A DNA stretch of 16,388 nt. Source: Candidatus Kaiserbacteria bacterium RIFCSPHIGHO2_01_FULL_58_22. Lineage in GTDB: Bacteria > Patescibacteriota > Minisyncoccia > Phycocordibacterales > UBA2100. Under the pieces are notes generated by a model, which saw only the letters and a program-made list of their open reading frames with translations, searched no databases and was not told where the DNA came from. The DNA is taken from positions 1-16,388 of the forward strand of contig MFLB01000015.1 of NCBI GenBank assembly GCA_001781445.1, given 5' to 3'. The translations under genes were made by a program, and so were the position numbers. The number at the start of each line of letters is the position of its first letter. Positions within the stretch are counted from its first letter, which is position 1. Below, in pieces: positions 1 through 6,928 of the stretch.

Positions 1-56
1 TCTGGGATCCGGCCAACAGATACACGAGCCTCCGTCAGGTGCTGGAATCGCAATAG
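1..56 (+). CDS. C-terminal end of an unidentified upstream gene (partial)
   Basis: The reading frame whose codons start at base 3 gives a plausible C-terminus (WDPANRYTSLRQVLESQ) ending in TAG at 54-56. The other two plus-strand frames are also open for a while but read less like protein. The gene starts outside the window, so no function can be given. Its closeness to the VirD4-like gene suggests it may belong to the same secretion or conjugation-related group, which is inference only. Confidence 0.4.
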   Translation, partial: WDPANRYTSLRQVLESQ

Positions 57-74
57 CGGACTATACAAAGGGAG

Positions 75-80
75 TATAAT
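75..80 (+). promoter_or_regulatory. -10 box (TATAAT), leaderless-type promoter
   Basis: A perfect TATAAT sits 6 bases before the ATG at 87. With the usual 6-7 base distance from -10 box to transcription start, the mRNA would begin at or next to the start codon. No good -35 hexamer is visible about 17 bases upstream. The purine run at 68-74 could be a Shine-Dalgarno site, but it lies 12 bases from the ATG, which is long. Confidence 0.5.
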
Positions 81-86
81 GGCGGA

Positions 87-1922
87 ATGAATCCCGAAGA
101 GCGGGACGATGATCGCCGCGTTACGTACTTCGCGGCGACGCACACCCGCGGAAAGCGCGAGATGTTCGGCATACGTGCCGGCGATCGCGGCAAACACATC
201 TACGTCATCGGAAAAACCGGCATGGGTAAGAGTACCATGCTTGAAAACATGGCGATCCAGGACATCCAAAACGGCGAAGGTATCGCGTTCATCGACCCGC
301 ACGGCTCGACCGCCGAGCGCCTTCTCGATTTCGTGCCGCACGAGCGCATCAAAGACGTCGTCTACTTCGCTCCCTTCGACACCGACTACCCCATCGGCTT
401 CAACGTGATGGAAGACGTCGGCTACGATAAGCGCCACCTCGTCGTTTCCGGCCTCATCGGCGCTTTTCGCCGCATCTGGGTGGACGCGTGGAGCGCGCGC
501 ATGGAATACATTTTGCAGAACACGATGCTCGCGCTTTTGGAGTATCCCGACTCGACCCTCTTGGACGTCAACAAAATGCTCACCAACAAGCTCTTCCGCG
601 CGTCGGTCGTCGCAAATATAACAGACCCGATCGTGCGCTCGTTCTGGGTCGAGGAATTCGCGAGCTTTACCGATACCTATACCCGCGAAGCGACACCCGC
701 CATTCAGAACAAGGTCGGCCAGTTCACCTCCAATCCTCTCATTCGTAATATCGTCGGGCAGCCGCGTTCGTCGTTCGATCTCCGCAAAATGATGGATGAG
801 AAAAAAATATTCATCGTCAACCTCTCGAAGGGCAGGATGGGCGAGACGAACGCGGCGCTACTCGGCTCGATGCTCGTAGTTAAGATATATCTCGCTGCGA
901 TGTCGCGCGCCGACGAGCCCGCCGCTCGCCTCGCACAACTTCCGCGCTGCTACTTCTATGTCGACGAGTTCCAGTCGATGATGAACGAGGCGTTCGCCGA
1001 CATTCTCTCCGAGTCGCGCAAGTACAAGCTCGCGCTCACGCTCGCGAACCAATACATCGAGCAAATGGAAGAGGAGGTGCGTGATGCGGTATTCGGCAAC
1101 GTCGGTACCCTGATATGTTTCCGCGTCGGGCCTTTTGATGCAGAGATATTGACGACCGTATTCGAGCCGACTTTTTTAGCCCAGGATCTCGTAGGGCTTG
1201 GCATCGGACAGATCTACCTGACGCTCATGATAGACGGCGTCGGCTCCGTTCCTTTCTCCGCGGAAACCATTCCGCCCATCGAACTGCCGCCCATCTCGTA
1301 CCGCGACGACGTGGTCAGGAATTCGCGCGCGCAATACTCGCGCGCGCGCGCGGAGATCGAGGCCTTGATAGCGAAACGCCAGAAGGATTTCGCGCCGGTG
1401 CAGAAGGTGCAACAGGGGCGCGATGGCGGGAGCTTCGGCAGGAATGCCGGGCAGAGGAGCGGAGGGGACGATCGCCGTTCTTTTCAAAGGAACGACCGGC
1501 CGCGAAGCGGCTCCTTCGTGCAGGCGGAGCCCGCGCGCGGAAGCGTCCGCGAGCGTCCGTTCCTCGCGGCGCCCGCGTCCGCGCCCGATCGCGGCGCTCT
1601 GCGCGCCGCGCTCCTCGCGGCACAGACCGCTGTGGCGACTCCCGGACACGAGGGGGGCGCGATGAGATCGCCCGCCGACATCCTTCGCGAGAAGCTCGCC
1701 CGGAAAGCGGCGAACCGCGCGGCCCGCCCGCCGGAAGACGCGCCGCAAAGCGCCGTGAATTCGATGCGTGAGCAGGTGGCGCGCGCGGACGAGCGCGAAG
1801 CCTCCGCAATCAGCCCACCCTCCGCGCCCGCGCCGGGGTGGCGCGCGGAAGAAACGCCGCGCGAAGTGCCGCACGAGGAGCTCCAGCGCGTCTTGAACGG
1901 TGGCGAGGACCATGAGCGATAG
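87..1922 (+). CDS. VirD4/TraD-like DNA-transfer ATPase (HerA/FtsK superfamily)
   Basis: A 611-residue P-loop ATPase of the type IV secretion coupling-protein kind. The Walker A motif GKTGMGKST lies at residues 42-50, directly after a short N-terminal stretch with no transmembrane segments. A Walker B strand (YFYVDEF, about 289-295) is followed by ESRKYKLALTLANQY (309-323), typical of TraD/TraM-recognition ATPases. From about residue 440 the protein turns into a low-complexity tail rich in Gly, Arg, Ser and later Ala/Glu/Arg, probably disordered. Family knowledge suggests it pumps or moves DNA or protein at the inner membrane. Lacking a membrane anchor it would need a partner, or it may act in the cytosol. 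The start is fixed by the -10 box just upstream and by the usual short head of this family. The next gene overlaps its end by 11 bases. Substrate and partners are unknown. Confidence 0.8.
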   Translation: MNPEERDDDRRVTYFAATHTRGKREMFGIRAGDRGKHIYVIGKTGMGKSTMLENMAIQDIQNGEGIAFIDPHGSTAERLLDFVPHERIKDVVYFAPFDTDYPIGFNVMEDVGYDKRHLVVSGLIGAFRRIWVDAWSARMEYILQNTMLALLEYPDSTLLDVNKMLTNKLFRASVVANITDPIVRSFWVEEFASFTDTYTREATPAIQNKVGQFTSNPLIRNIVGQPRSSFDLRKMMDEKKIFIVNLSKGRMGETNAALLGSMLVVKIYLAAMSRADEPAARLAQLPRCYFYVDEFQSMMNEAFADILSESRKYKLALTLANQYIEQMEEEVRDAVFGNVGTLICFRVGPFDAEILTTVFEPTFLAQDLVGLGIGQIYLTLMIDGVGSVPFSAETIPPIELPPISYRDDVVRNSRAQYSRARAEIEALIAKRQKDFAPVQKVQQGRDGGSFGRNAGQRSGGDDRRSFQRNDRPRSGSFVQAEPARGSVRERPFLAAPASAPDRGALRAALLAAQTAVATPGHEGGAMRSPADILREKLARKAANRAARPPEDAPQSAVNSMREQVARADEREASAISPPSAPAPGWRAEETPREVPHEELQRVLNGGEDHER

Positions 1923-3378
1923 ATCGTCGATCGCTATTGCGGCTCTCGCCAGCCTCCCCGGTTTTTTTATCCTGTCAGTTCCGACTGTCGCTGACGGGCA
2001 GGTCGTCATCTCGGAGATCATGTACGACGTCTCGAGCGAGATCGGCGCCGACGACAAGCGCGAATGGGTCGAGGTATTCAATGCGGGAAGTTCGTCCGTG
2101 GATCTTTCGGGGTGGAAAATAAACGACGGCTCCAACCACATTCTGAACGAACCGCCCGCAAACGGCGGCACGGGTTCCCTCGCGCTTTCCCCCGGAGCCT
2201 ACGCGATCCTCACGGACGACGCGGCGACGTTCCGCGCGCTGTACCCGGGGGTCGCGACCGTCATCGACACGGTGCTCGATCTCAACAACGCCTCCGGCGC
2301 GGTTTCTCTCATCAACGCGGACGGCGCCGCCGCCGACTCCCTCTCGTACGCGAAGGAGATAGGCGCGGGAGGCGACGGCAATTCGCTCCATAGGCAGAGC
2401 GTTTCGAGCGCGGAGCTCGCGCCGGGTGCCCCTTCTCCCGGAAGCGGAACGCTCGCGGCGGGTTCCCAGAATCCAACGCCCTCCCCGCCGCCCGCGAGCT
2501 CGGCGGCAGAACCGTCTTCTTCGGGCTCCGGCTCGTACGACATCTGGAAGCCTCCTGACATTTCTCTCGACGCCGGAGGCGACCGCGTAGTGCTCGTCGG
2601 CGCCGATGCGGCTTTCCGCGCCGCCGCGCGGAACGAAAAGGGCGTCGCCGTCGATCATCTCCTCTTCTCGTGGAATTTCGGGGACGGCTCGACGGCGCGC
2701 GGCGCGGTCGTCGCGCACCGCTTCGAGCGGCCCGGACGCTACGCCGTCGTCCTCACGATAGCGGAGGACGAGCGCGCCTCCGACCGCGTCATCGTTATGG
2801 CCGAGCCCGCGCGGATGTCGCTCTCGATTTTTCCTGACGCGCTCGGGATCGAGAACCGCGCGGGGCGCGAGCTCGACGTCTCGGGCTGGACCGTGAAATC
2901 TCTCGGCCGGTCGTTCGCGCTTCCCGCGCACTCGATAATACTCGCCGGGCAGACGATGCATCTCTCCGCGCAGACGCTCGGCTTCTATCCGGCGTCTTCC
3001 ACCGCGATCTACTACCCCGACGGCGCTCTCGCGCTTCGCGCGGACGGGGCCGATACGGCGGACGCCTCCGGGCCGCCGCAAACGCCTCAACCGGTTGAGG
3101 CGTTTGCGGCGGCTCAAACAAAGGGTTTTTCAGGTACGCATGCTTCGTACGCTCCCGCTCCCGCGCCCTCTCTTCGCGACGCCGAAACGCCTGACGAGGA
3201 AATCGCGCCGTCCGGAGTCGCTCTCGGAGAGTCGCTCCCGCAGACCGCATCAGCGTCCGCCGCGCGATCTTCGTGGGGATGGTGGCTCGGCGCATGTGCC
3301 ATTACGCTCGCGGGCGCGGGTTCGGCGCTCTTCGCGCGACTCTCCGCGAAGAAGGAGTGGGACATCATTGAAGGGTGA
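1912..3378 (+). CDS. Exported protein with lamin-tail and PKD domains, C-terminal membrane anchor
   Basis: A 488-residue surface protein. The ATG at 1912 overlaps the previous stop by 11 bases; a GTG at 1900 is also possible. Residues 1-29 form a signal-peptide-like stretch with a hydrophobic core ending near VADG. A lamin-tail domain follows (about 30-170, with VVISEIMYD, EWVEVFN and VDLSGWKI). A Pro/Ser/Gly-rich linker leads to a PKD domain (about 216-300, with WNFGDGS at 254-260). After it comes a second, partial lamin-tail-like unit (about 302-360, with NRAGRELDVSGW). A Pro/Ala/Ser-rich stalk ends in one membrane helix (about 456-476) and a short basic tail. Such proteins probably bind polymers or other surface proteins. 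A perfect 42-bp palindrome encodes residues 387-401 of the stalk. The overlap implies co-expression with the ATPase. Domain calls are by motif reading only. Confidence 0.75.
   Translation: MSDRSSIAIAALASLPGFFILSVPTVADGQVVISEIMYDVSSEIGADDKREWVEVFNAGSSSVDLSGWKINDGSNHILNEPPANGGTGSLALSPGAYAILTDDAATFRALYPGVATVIDTVLDLNNASGAVSLINADGAAADSLSYAKEIGAGGDGNSLHRQSVSSAELAPGAPSPGSGTLAAGSQNPTPSPPPASSAAEPSSSGSGSYDIWKPPDISLDAGGDRVVLVGADAAFRAAARNEKGVAVDHLLFSWNFGDGSTARGAVVAHRFERPGRYAVVLTIAEDERASDRVIVMAEPARMSLSIFPDALGIENRAGRELDVSGWTVKSLGRSFALPAHSIILAGQTMHLSAQTLGFYPASSTAIYYPDGALALRADGADTADASGPPQTPQPVEAFAAAQTKGFSGTHASYAPAPAPSLRDAETPDEEIAPSGVALGESLPQTASASAARSSWGWWLGACAITLAGAGSALFARLSAKKEWDIIEG
3072..3113 (+). repeat. 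Perfect 42-bp palindrome inside a coding sequence
   Basis: Two 21-base arms (left arm begins GCCGCCGCAAACGCCTC, centre AACCGGTT) are exact reverse complements with no loop. The element is in frame and supplies residues near PQTPQPVEAFAAA in the stalk of the lamin-tail protein. Because it is palindromic, both strands translate to the same peptide here. Bases after it run into an AAACAAAGGGTTTTT stretch. It resembles a dispersed REP-type element carried in coding DNA rather than a terminator. Confidence 0.85.
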
Positions 3379-3400
3379 CGCTCGCGGATGTGAGCGTTTT
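3378..3400 (+). terminator. Probable intrinsic terminator after the lamin-tail gene
   Basis: An 8-base-pair stem (3378-3385 with 3390-3397, one G-T wobble) closes a GGAT loop and is followed by TTTT. The stem starts on the last base of the stop codon. The T-run is short, so efficiency is uncertain. Confidence 0.5.
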
Positions 3401-3622
3401 GGGATCGCATATTTTTCTGTTGAAAAAATGTTCCTTACAGGAACAGTACACCTTTTGGATATTTTCTTCGCATGGCTCGAAAATATCTCAAAAGGTCTTG
3501 CGATGCTTCAAGTGTTCGCATCTCACCCGCTCGGCGCCCGCGCGCCTCCGCGAAGACCCCAAAATCGCTCACGCCCGCTCGCTGAATTTGGGAGAGAGAT
3601 CTGCTCGACGCGCGTTGCAATG
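3401..3622. other. Non-coding stretch with a cluster of hairpins
   Basis: No convincing gene is seen here between the lamin-tail gene and the epimerase. It holds a 7-bp stem with a 3-base loop (3429-3435 / 3439-3445, TGTTCCT / AGGAACA). Next is a long imperfect stem of about 17 bp with a one-base bulge (3450-3466 / 3479-3496, ACCTTTT...ATATTTTC with its complement) and a 12-base loop. A weaker pair follows (GATGC / GCATC near 3503-3523). The rest (about 3525-3600) is GC-rich without a clear signal. It could be a structured RNA, a long leader region or a dispersed repeat. Confidence 0.4.
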
Positions 3623-3631
3623 TGTGATAAT
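3623..3631 (+). promoter_or_regulatory. Extended -10 box (TGTGATAAT) before the epimerase gene
   Basis: TGT followed by GATAAT matches an extended -10 element, 9 bases before the GTG at 3641. Transcription would start around 3638, a few bases before that codon. This favours GTG 3641 over the ATG at 3620, which lies upstream of the box. No clear -35 hexamer is needed for an extended -10 promoter and none is obvious. Confidence 0.4.
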
Positions 3632-3640
3632 GAGATAGTT

Positions 3641-4522
3641 GTGAAAACGAAGGGTACGGTGATAGTCACAGGTGGAGCCGGACTGATCGGCCCCTCGCTC
3701 ATCGAGCTCCTACTGCCGAGGTACCGCGTCGTCAGCCTCGACAACTACTTCATCGGACGCAAAGAGAACCACATCGAAGGCGCGGAGTACGTGGAGGGGC
3801 ACACGAGAGACATAGAGGCGCTTCTGGGGCATGAAAGGCCCGTCGTTATCTACCAGCTCGGCGAGTACTCGCGCGTCGAGCAGAGCTTCAAAGATATTGA
3901 GCTTGTGTGGGAGAGCAATGTGCATGGCGCGTTCCGCGTCTTCGAGTATTGGCGCAGGCGCGGTTGCAAGCTCGTCTATGCCGGTTCGAGCACGAAATTC
4001 GCCGACGGCGGCCTCGGGCGCGACCAGTCGCCCTATGCATGGATGAAGGCCTCGAACACAGAGCTCGTCGAGAACTACGGCGCGTGGTTCGATCTGCCGT
4101 ACGCCATCACCTATTTCTACAACGCCTATGGCCCGCGCGAGCTCTCCGAAGGGCCGTACGCGAGCGTCATGGGCATTTTCAAAAAAAAGTATCGGGCAGG
4201 AGAGCCGATCACGGTGGTCGCGCCCGGAACCCAGAAGCGCAATTTCACGCATGTGGAGGACATCGCGCGCGGTCTCTTCATGGTCGGCGAAAAGGGACAG
4301 GGCGACGAGTACGGCATCGGGAGCCCCGAATCGTACAGCGTGCTCGAACTCGCGAAGATGTTCACCGACAACGTCGTGATGCTTCCGGAGCGGAAGGGGA
4401 ACCGCATGGAATCCATCGTGGACACCTCGCGCGTGGAAAAAGAATTCGGCTGGAAGCCCGAGCACTCCGTGCGCGAGTACGTCGAATCCCTGAAGCGGGA
4501 GAACGCCGGAGCCGCCTCTTGA
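3641..4522 (+). CDS. NAD-dependent epimerase/dehydratase (SDR family)
   Basis: A 293-residue extended short-chain dehydrogenase. The nucleotide-binding loop TGGAGLIG is at residues 10-17. The catalytic Tyr and Lys (YAWMK, Y132 and K136) and the upstream Ser strand (VYAGSST) are present. Later motifs such as YFYNAYGPRE and RNFTHVEDIARG are typical of sugar-nucleotide epimerases and decarboxylases. It most likely acts on a UDP-, GDP- or dTDP-sugar in the cytosol to supply a building block for the glycosyltransferases that follow; the exact substrate cannot be read from the sequence. The start is uncertain: GTG 3641 sits just after an extended -10 box, while ATG 3620 would add seven residues. 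The frame stays open far upstream of both, but that part is not family-like. It is shorter than many relatives at the C-terminus. Confidence 0.8.
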   Translation: MKTKGTVIVTGGAGLIGPSLIELLLPRYRVVSLDNYFIGRKENHIEGAEYVEGHTRDIEALLGHERPVVIYQLGEYSRVEQSFKDIELVWESNVHGAFRVFEYWRRRGCKLVYAGSSTKFADGGLGRDQSPYAWMKASNTELVENYGAWFDLPYAITYFYNAYGPRELSEGPYASVMGIFKKKYRAGEPITVVAPGTQKRNFTHVEDIARGLFMVGEKGQGDEYGIGSPESYSVLELAKMFTDNVVMLPERKGNRMESIVDTSRVEKEFGWKPEHSVREYVESLKRENAGAAS

Positions 4523-4550
4523 ATTAATTCTAGAATTAATTCTAGAATTC
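4521..4550 (+). repeat. AT-rich tandem and palindromic repeat at the end of the epimerase gene
   Basis: Two copies of GAATTAATTCTA are followed by GAATTC, and the first 22 bases form a perfect palindrome centred on CTAG. It begins within the stop codon and contrasts with the GC-rich surroundings. It could fold into a weak AT hairpin but has no T-run after it, so a terminator role is not secure. Confidence 0.7.
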
Positions 4551-4595
4551 TTCAGGGAGTCCAAAATCGGACCTTGGTGCGCTTCCCGCATCAAG

Positions 4596-4601
4596 TACAA
4601 T
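4596..4601 (+). promoter_or_regulatory. -10 box (TACAAT), leaderless-type promoter of the first glycosyltransferase operon
   Basis: TACAAT lies 6 bases before the ATG at 4608, the same spacing as the box at 75-80. A weak -35 candidate, TTGGTG at 4574-4579, is 16 bases upstream. The mRNA would start at about the ATG. Confidence 0.45.
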
Positions 4602-4607
4602 AGTCGA

Positions 4608-5840
4608 ATGAAGCGTATCCTCATTTTCTCGCTCGCATACGTTCCGTACGCGGGCGGCGCGGAACTCGCGATAAAGGAAATCACCGACAGGCTCGATCCG
4701 GACGAATTCGCGTTCGACATGATAACGCTTCGATTCGACAGAAAACTCCCGGCTGTCGAGACAATAGGGAACATAACCGTCCACCGCATAGGGTTTGCCG
4801 CCGAGGACGTGAAGGTTTCGGACCGCGCGCTTCCGCTGTCTTGCCGTCTTGCGAAATTCCTGTTCCCGTTCACGTCGTTTTTCAAGGCGCTTTCTCTCCA
4901 TCGGCGGACGAAATACGACCTGATCTGGGCGATGATGGCGAATCAAGCCGGATTCGGGGCGCTATTTTTTTCTGCTTCGCTAAAGCTTCGCAGAACAGGC
5001 AAACGCGTACCATACTTTCTGGAGCTTCAGGATGGCACGCCACTTGCGCGCGTACGGTCTCGGCGTCCAATTACAACATTGCTTTGGCCTTTGTATAGAG
5101 CGATATATCGCAAGGCTGACGTAATAAAAGCAATCTCGAGTTTTATCAAAGACCTCGCGCGCGAGGCCGGCTACGCGGGGCGCATCGAGGTCATTCCGAA
5201 CGGCGTGGACGTCACGCAATTCTCGGCTCCCGTGCCCGACGACGAGCTCGCAGAGCTGAAGGCAAAGGTCGGCAAAAAAATGGGCGACGTGCTTTTGTTC
5301 ACCGCCTCGCGTCTCGTGCTCTCGCGAGGCGTGGAGGACATCATCCGCGCGCTTGCGCACTTGCCGCCGCACGTGAAGTTGCTCATCGCAGGCGACGGGG
5401 AGGACAGGAAAAAACTGGATGACATCGCGCGGCAAAGCGGCGTTGCGGAGCGGGTGATGTTCGCGGGACACATCGCTCATGCCGACATCCCGAACCGTCT
5501 CAAGATCTCCGACATCTTCGTGCGGCCCTCCATTATCGAGGGCATGGGGAGCGCGTTCGTCGAGGCGTTCGCGGCGGGCGTACCCGTCGTCGCGACGCCG
5601 GTAGGCGGCATTCCCGATTTTCTTTCAGACCCCGACCGCAATCCCGACGAGGAGCCGACCGGTCTCTTTTGCAACGTGCGCGATCCCGAGAGTATCGCGC
5701 GCGCCGTGAAGCGCTACATGGACGATCCCGTCCTTGCGGCGCGGATCGTTAAAAATGCGAAAGAATTAGCTACACAAAAATACGACTGGAACATCGTCGC
5801 GCGCGACATGCGCGAGAAGATTTTTGAGCGACTTATATGA
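4608..5840 (+). CDS. GT4-family glycosyltransferase
   Basis: A 410-residue GT-B fold glycosyltransferase of family 4. The N-terminal domain opens with MKRILIFSLAYVPYAGGAE, the acceptor-side Gly-rich loop. The C-terminal domain carries LLFTASRLVLSRGVEDIIRAL and the donor-binding E-x7-E pair (E311 and E319, in EGMGSAFVEAFAAG). It is expected to transfer a sugar from a nucleotide donor onto a lipid-linked glycan on the inner face of the membrane, with retention of configuration; donor and acceptor are unknown. It heads a run of three transferases, and the next gene starts on its stop (ATGA). The part coded around 4960-5130 is more AT-rich than the flanks, but the frame is intact. Confidence 0.85.
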   Translation: MKRILIFSLAYVPYAGGAELAIKEITDRLDPDEFAFDMITLRFDRKLPAVETIGNITVHRIGFAAEDVKVSDRALPLSCRLAKFLFPFTSFFKALSLHRRTKYDLIWAMMANQAGFGALFFSASLKLRRTGKRVPYFLELQDGTPLARVRSRRPITTLLWPLYRAIYRKADVIKAISSFIKDLAREAGYAGRIEVIPNGVDVTQFSAPVPDDELAELKAKVGKKMGDVLLFTASRLVLSRGVEDIIRALAHLPPHVKLLIAGDGEDRKKLDDIARQSGVAERVMFAGHIAHADIPNRLKISDIFVRPSIIEGMGSAFVEAFAAGVPVVATPVGGIPDFLSDPDRNPDEEPTGLFCNVRDPESIARAVKRYMDDPVLAARIVKNAKELATQKYDWNIVARDMREKIFERLI

Positions 5841-6928
5841 AGATAGTTATCGCAACGGGGCTGTATCCGCCGGAGATCGGAGGGCCGGCGACGTACGCGA
5901 AACTTTTCGAAGAGCGATTGCCGAAATATGGAATCGAGGTGTCGATACTTCCGTTCAGTACCGTTCGCCATTTGCCGCAGATAATCCGTCATATTGCTTA
6001 CTTTTGGAAAACAGTTCGACTCTCTCGCAACGTTGATGCGATTCTTGTGCAGGACACCGTCTCTACAGGATTTCCCGCCGCCGTCGCCTCATTACTCGTC
6101 AGGAAGCCGTTGATTCTTCGCGTGCCGGGCGATTACGCGTGGGAGCAGGGCATCCAGCGCTTCGGCGTACGGGAGTCTCTCGATGACTTTCAGAAACGCT
6201 CGTACGGCTTGCGCGTCGCGATCCTTCGCGCGATACAGCGCTTCGTCGCGCGCCGCGCGCGCCGCGTCATCGCGCCGAGCCGATACCTCGCGCGCATCGT
6301 TTCCGGCTGGATATCGAACAAGAAAGACATTGACGTCATTTACAACGGCGTAGCCCTTGCGCAAGTCGGATTTGCACAAGGGGTGCGCGCGCATGGTAGG
6401 GAGGTCAATCGCATCGTGTCGTCAGGCCGCCTGGTTCCCTGGAAGGGATTCGGCGAGCTCATTGGCATTGTCGCGAAACATCGGGATTGGCGGCTCGATA
6501 TTTTCGGCGACGGGCCGGGGCGGCGGGAGCTTGAGGAGCGCATCGCGACGCTTGGCGCGGGCGGCCGCATCTCGCTCAAAGGAAGCGTCTCGCGCGAAGA
6601 TATGCTCGAGACGTTCGCGCGCGCGGCGGTCTTCGTGCTGAACTCACGCTACGAGGGGCTCTCGCACACGCTTGTGGAAGCGATGGCGGCGGGCGCGCCC
6701 GTCGTCGCGACGCGCGTCGGAGGGAATCCGGAGGTCGTGGAAGACGGCGCAAACGGCCTCCTTGTCGAAGCGGGCGACGCGGCCGGGCTCGAGCGTGCGC
6801 TCGCGCGCCTGCTCTCCGACGAGGCGTTGCGCGGGAAATTGGGCGACGCGGCGCGGGAGCTGGCGAAGGATTTTTCCATCGAAAAGACCGTCGAGGCGAC
6901 CGCGAATCTTATCAAATCTGCGGTATGA
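5837..6928 (+). CDS. GT4-family glycosyltransferase
   Basis: A 363-residue GT-B family 4 glycosyltransferase. It begins MKIVIATGLYPPEIGGPATY, the classic N-terminal acceptor loop. The C-terminal half has IVSSGRLVPWKGFGELIGIV and the E-x7-E motif (E273 and E281 in YEGLSHTLVEAMAAGAPVVA). The ATG overlaps the previous stop (ATGA), and no clear Shine-Dalgarno precedes it, so translational coupling is likely. The enzyme should act in the cytoplasm on a growing glycan; the sugar cannot be told. It is highly similar in plan to its neighbours but is not a near-identical copy. Confidence 0.85.
   Translation: MKIVIATGLYPPEIGGPATYAKLFEERLPKYGIEVSILPFSTVRHLPQIIRHIAYFWKTVRLSRNVDAILVQDTVSTGFPAAVASLLVRKPLILRVPGDYAWEQGIQRFGVRESLDDFQKRSYGLRVAILRAIQRFVARRARRVIAPSRYLARIVSGWISNKKDIDVIYNGVALAQVGFAQGVRAHGREVNRIVSSGRLVPWKGFGELIGIVAKHRDWRLDIFGDGPGRRELEERIATLGAGGRISLKGSVSREDMLETFARAAVFVLNSRYEGLSHTLVEAMAAGAPVVATRVGGNPEVVEDGANGLLVEAGDAAGLERALARLLSDEALRGKLGDAARELAKDFSIEKTVEATANLIKSAV

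Noticed and set aside
1325..1352. Alternating CG run as a possible Z-DNA or regulatory site
   Set aside because: It lies within the ATPase gene and codes for an Ala/Arg-rich helix; GC-rich codon use explains it.
1975..3117. 380-codon minus-strand frame opposite the lamin-tail gene
   Set aside because: Arg/Gly-rich shadow with no motif; the plus-strand protein has recognisable domains and a signal peptide.
3435..3620. 61-codon minus-strand frame in the hairpin-rich gap
   Set aside because: The product matches nothing known to me and its 3' half is made of the hairpin arms, which would force its sequence.
3095..3640. N-terminal extension of the epimerase frame into the lamin-tail gene
   Set aside because: The extension is low-complexity and out of frame with the lamin-tail protein; the family fold begins at about 3641-3660.
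3710..4885. 391-codon minus-strand frame opposite the epimerase and the next promoter
   Set aside because: No family-like motifs, and it crosses an intergenic region and two real genes.
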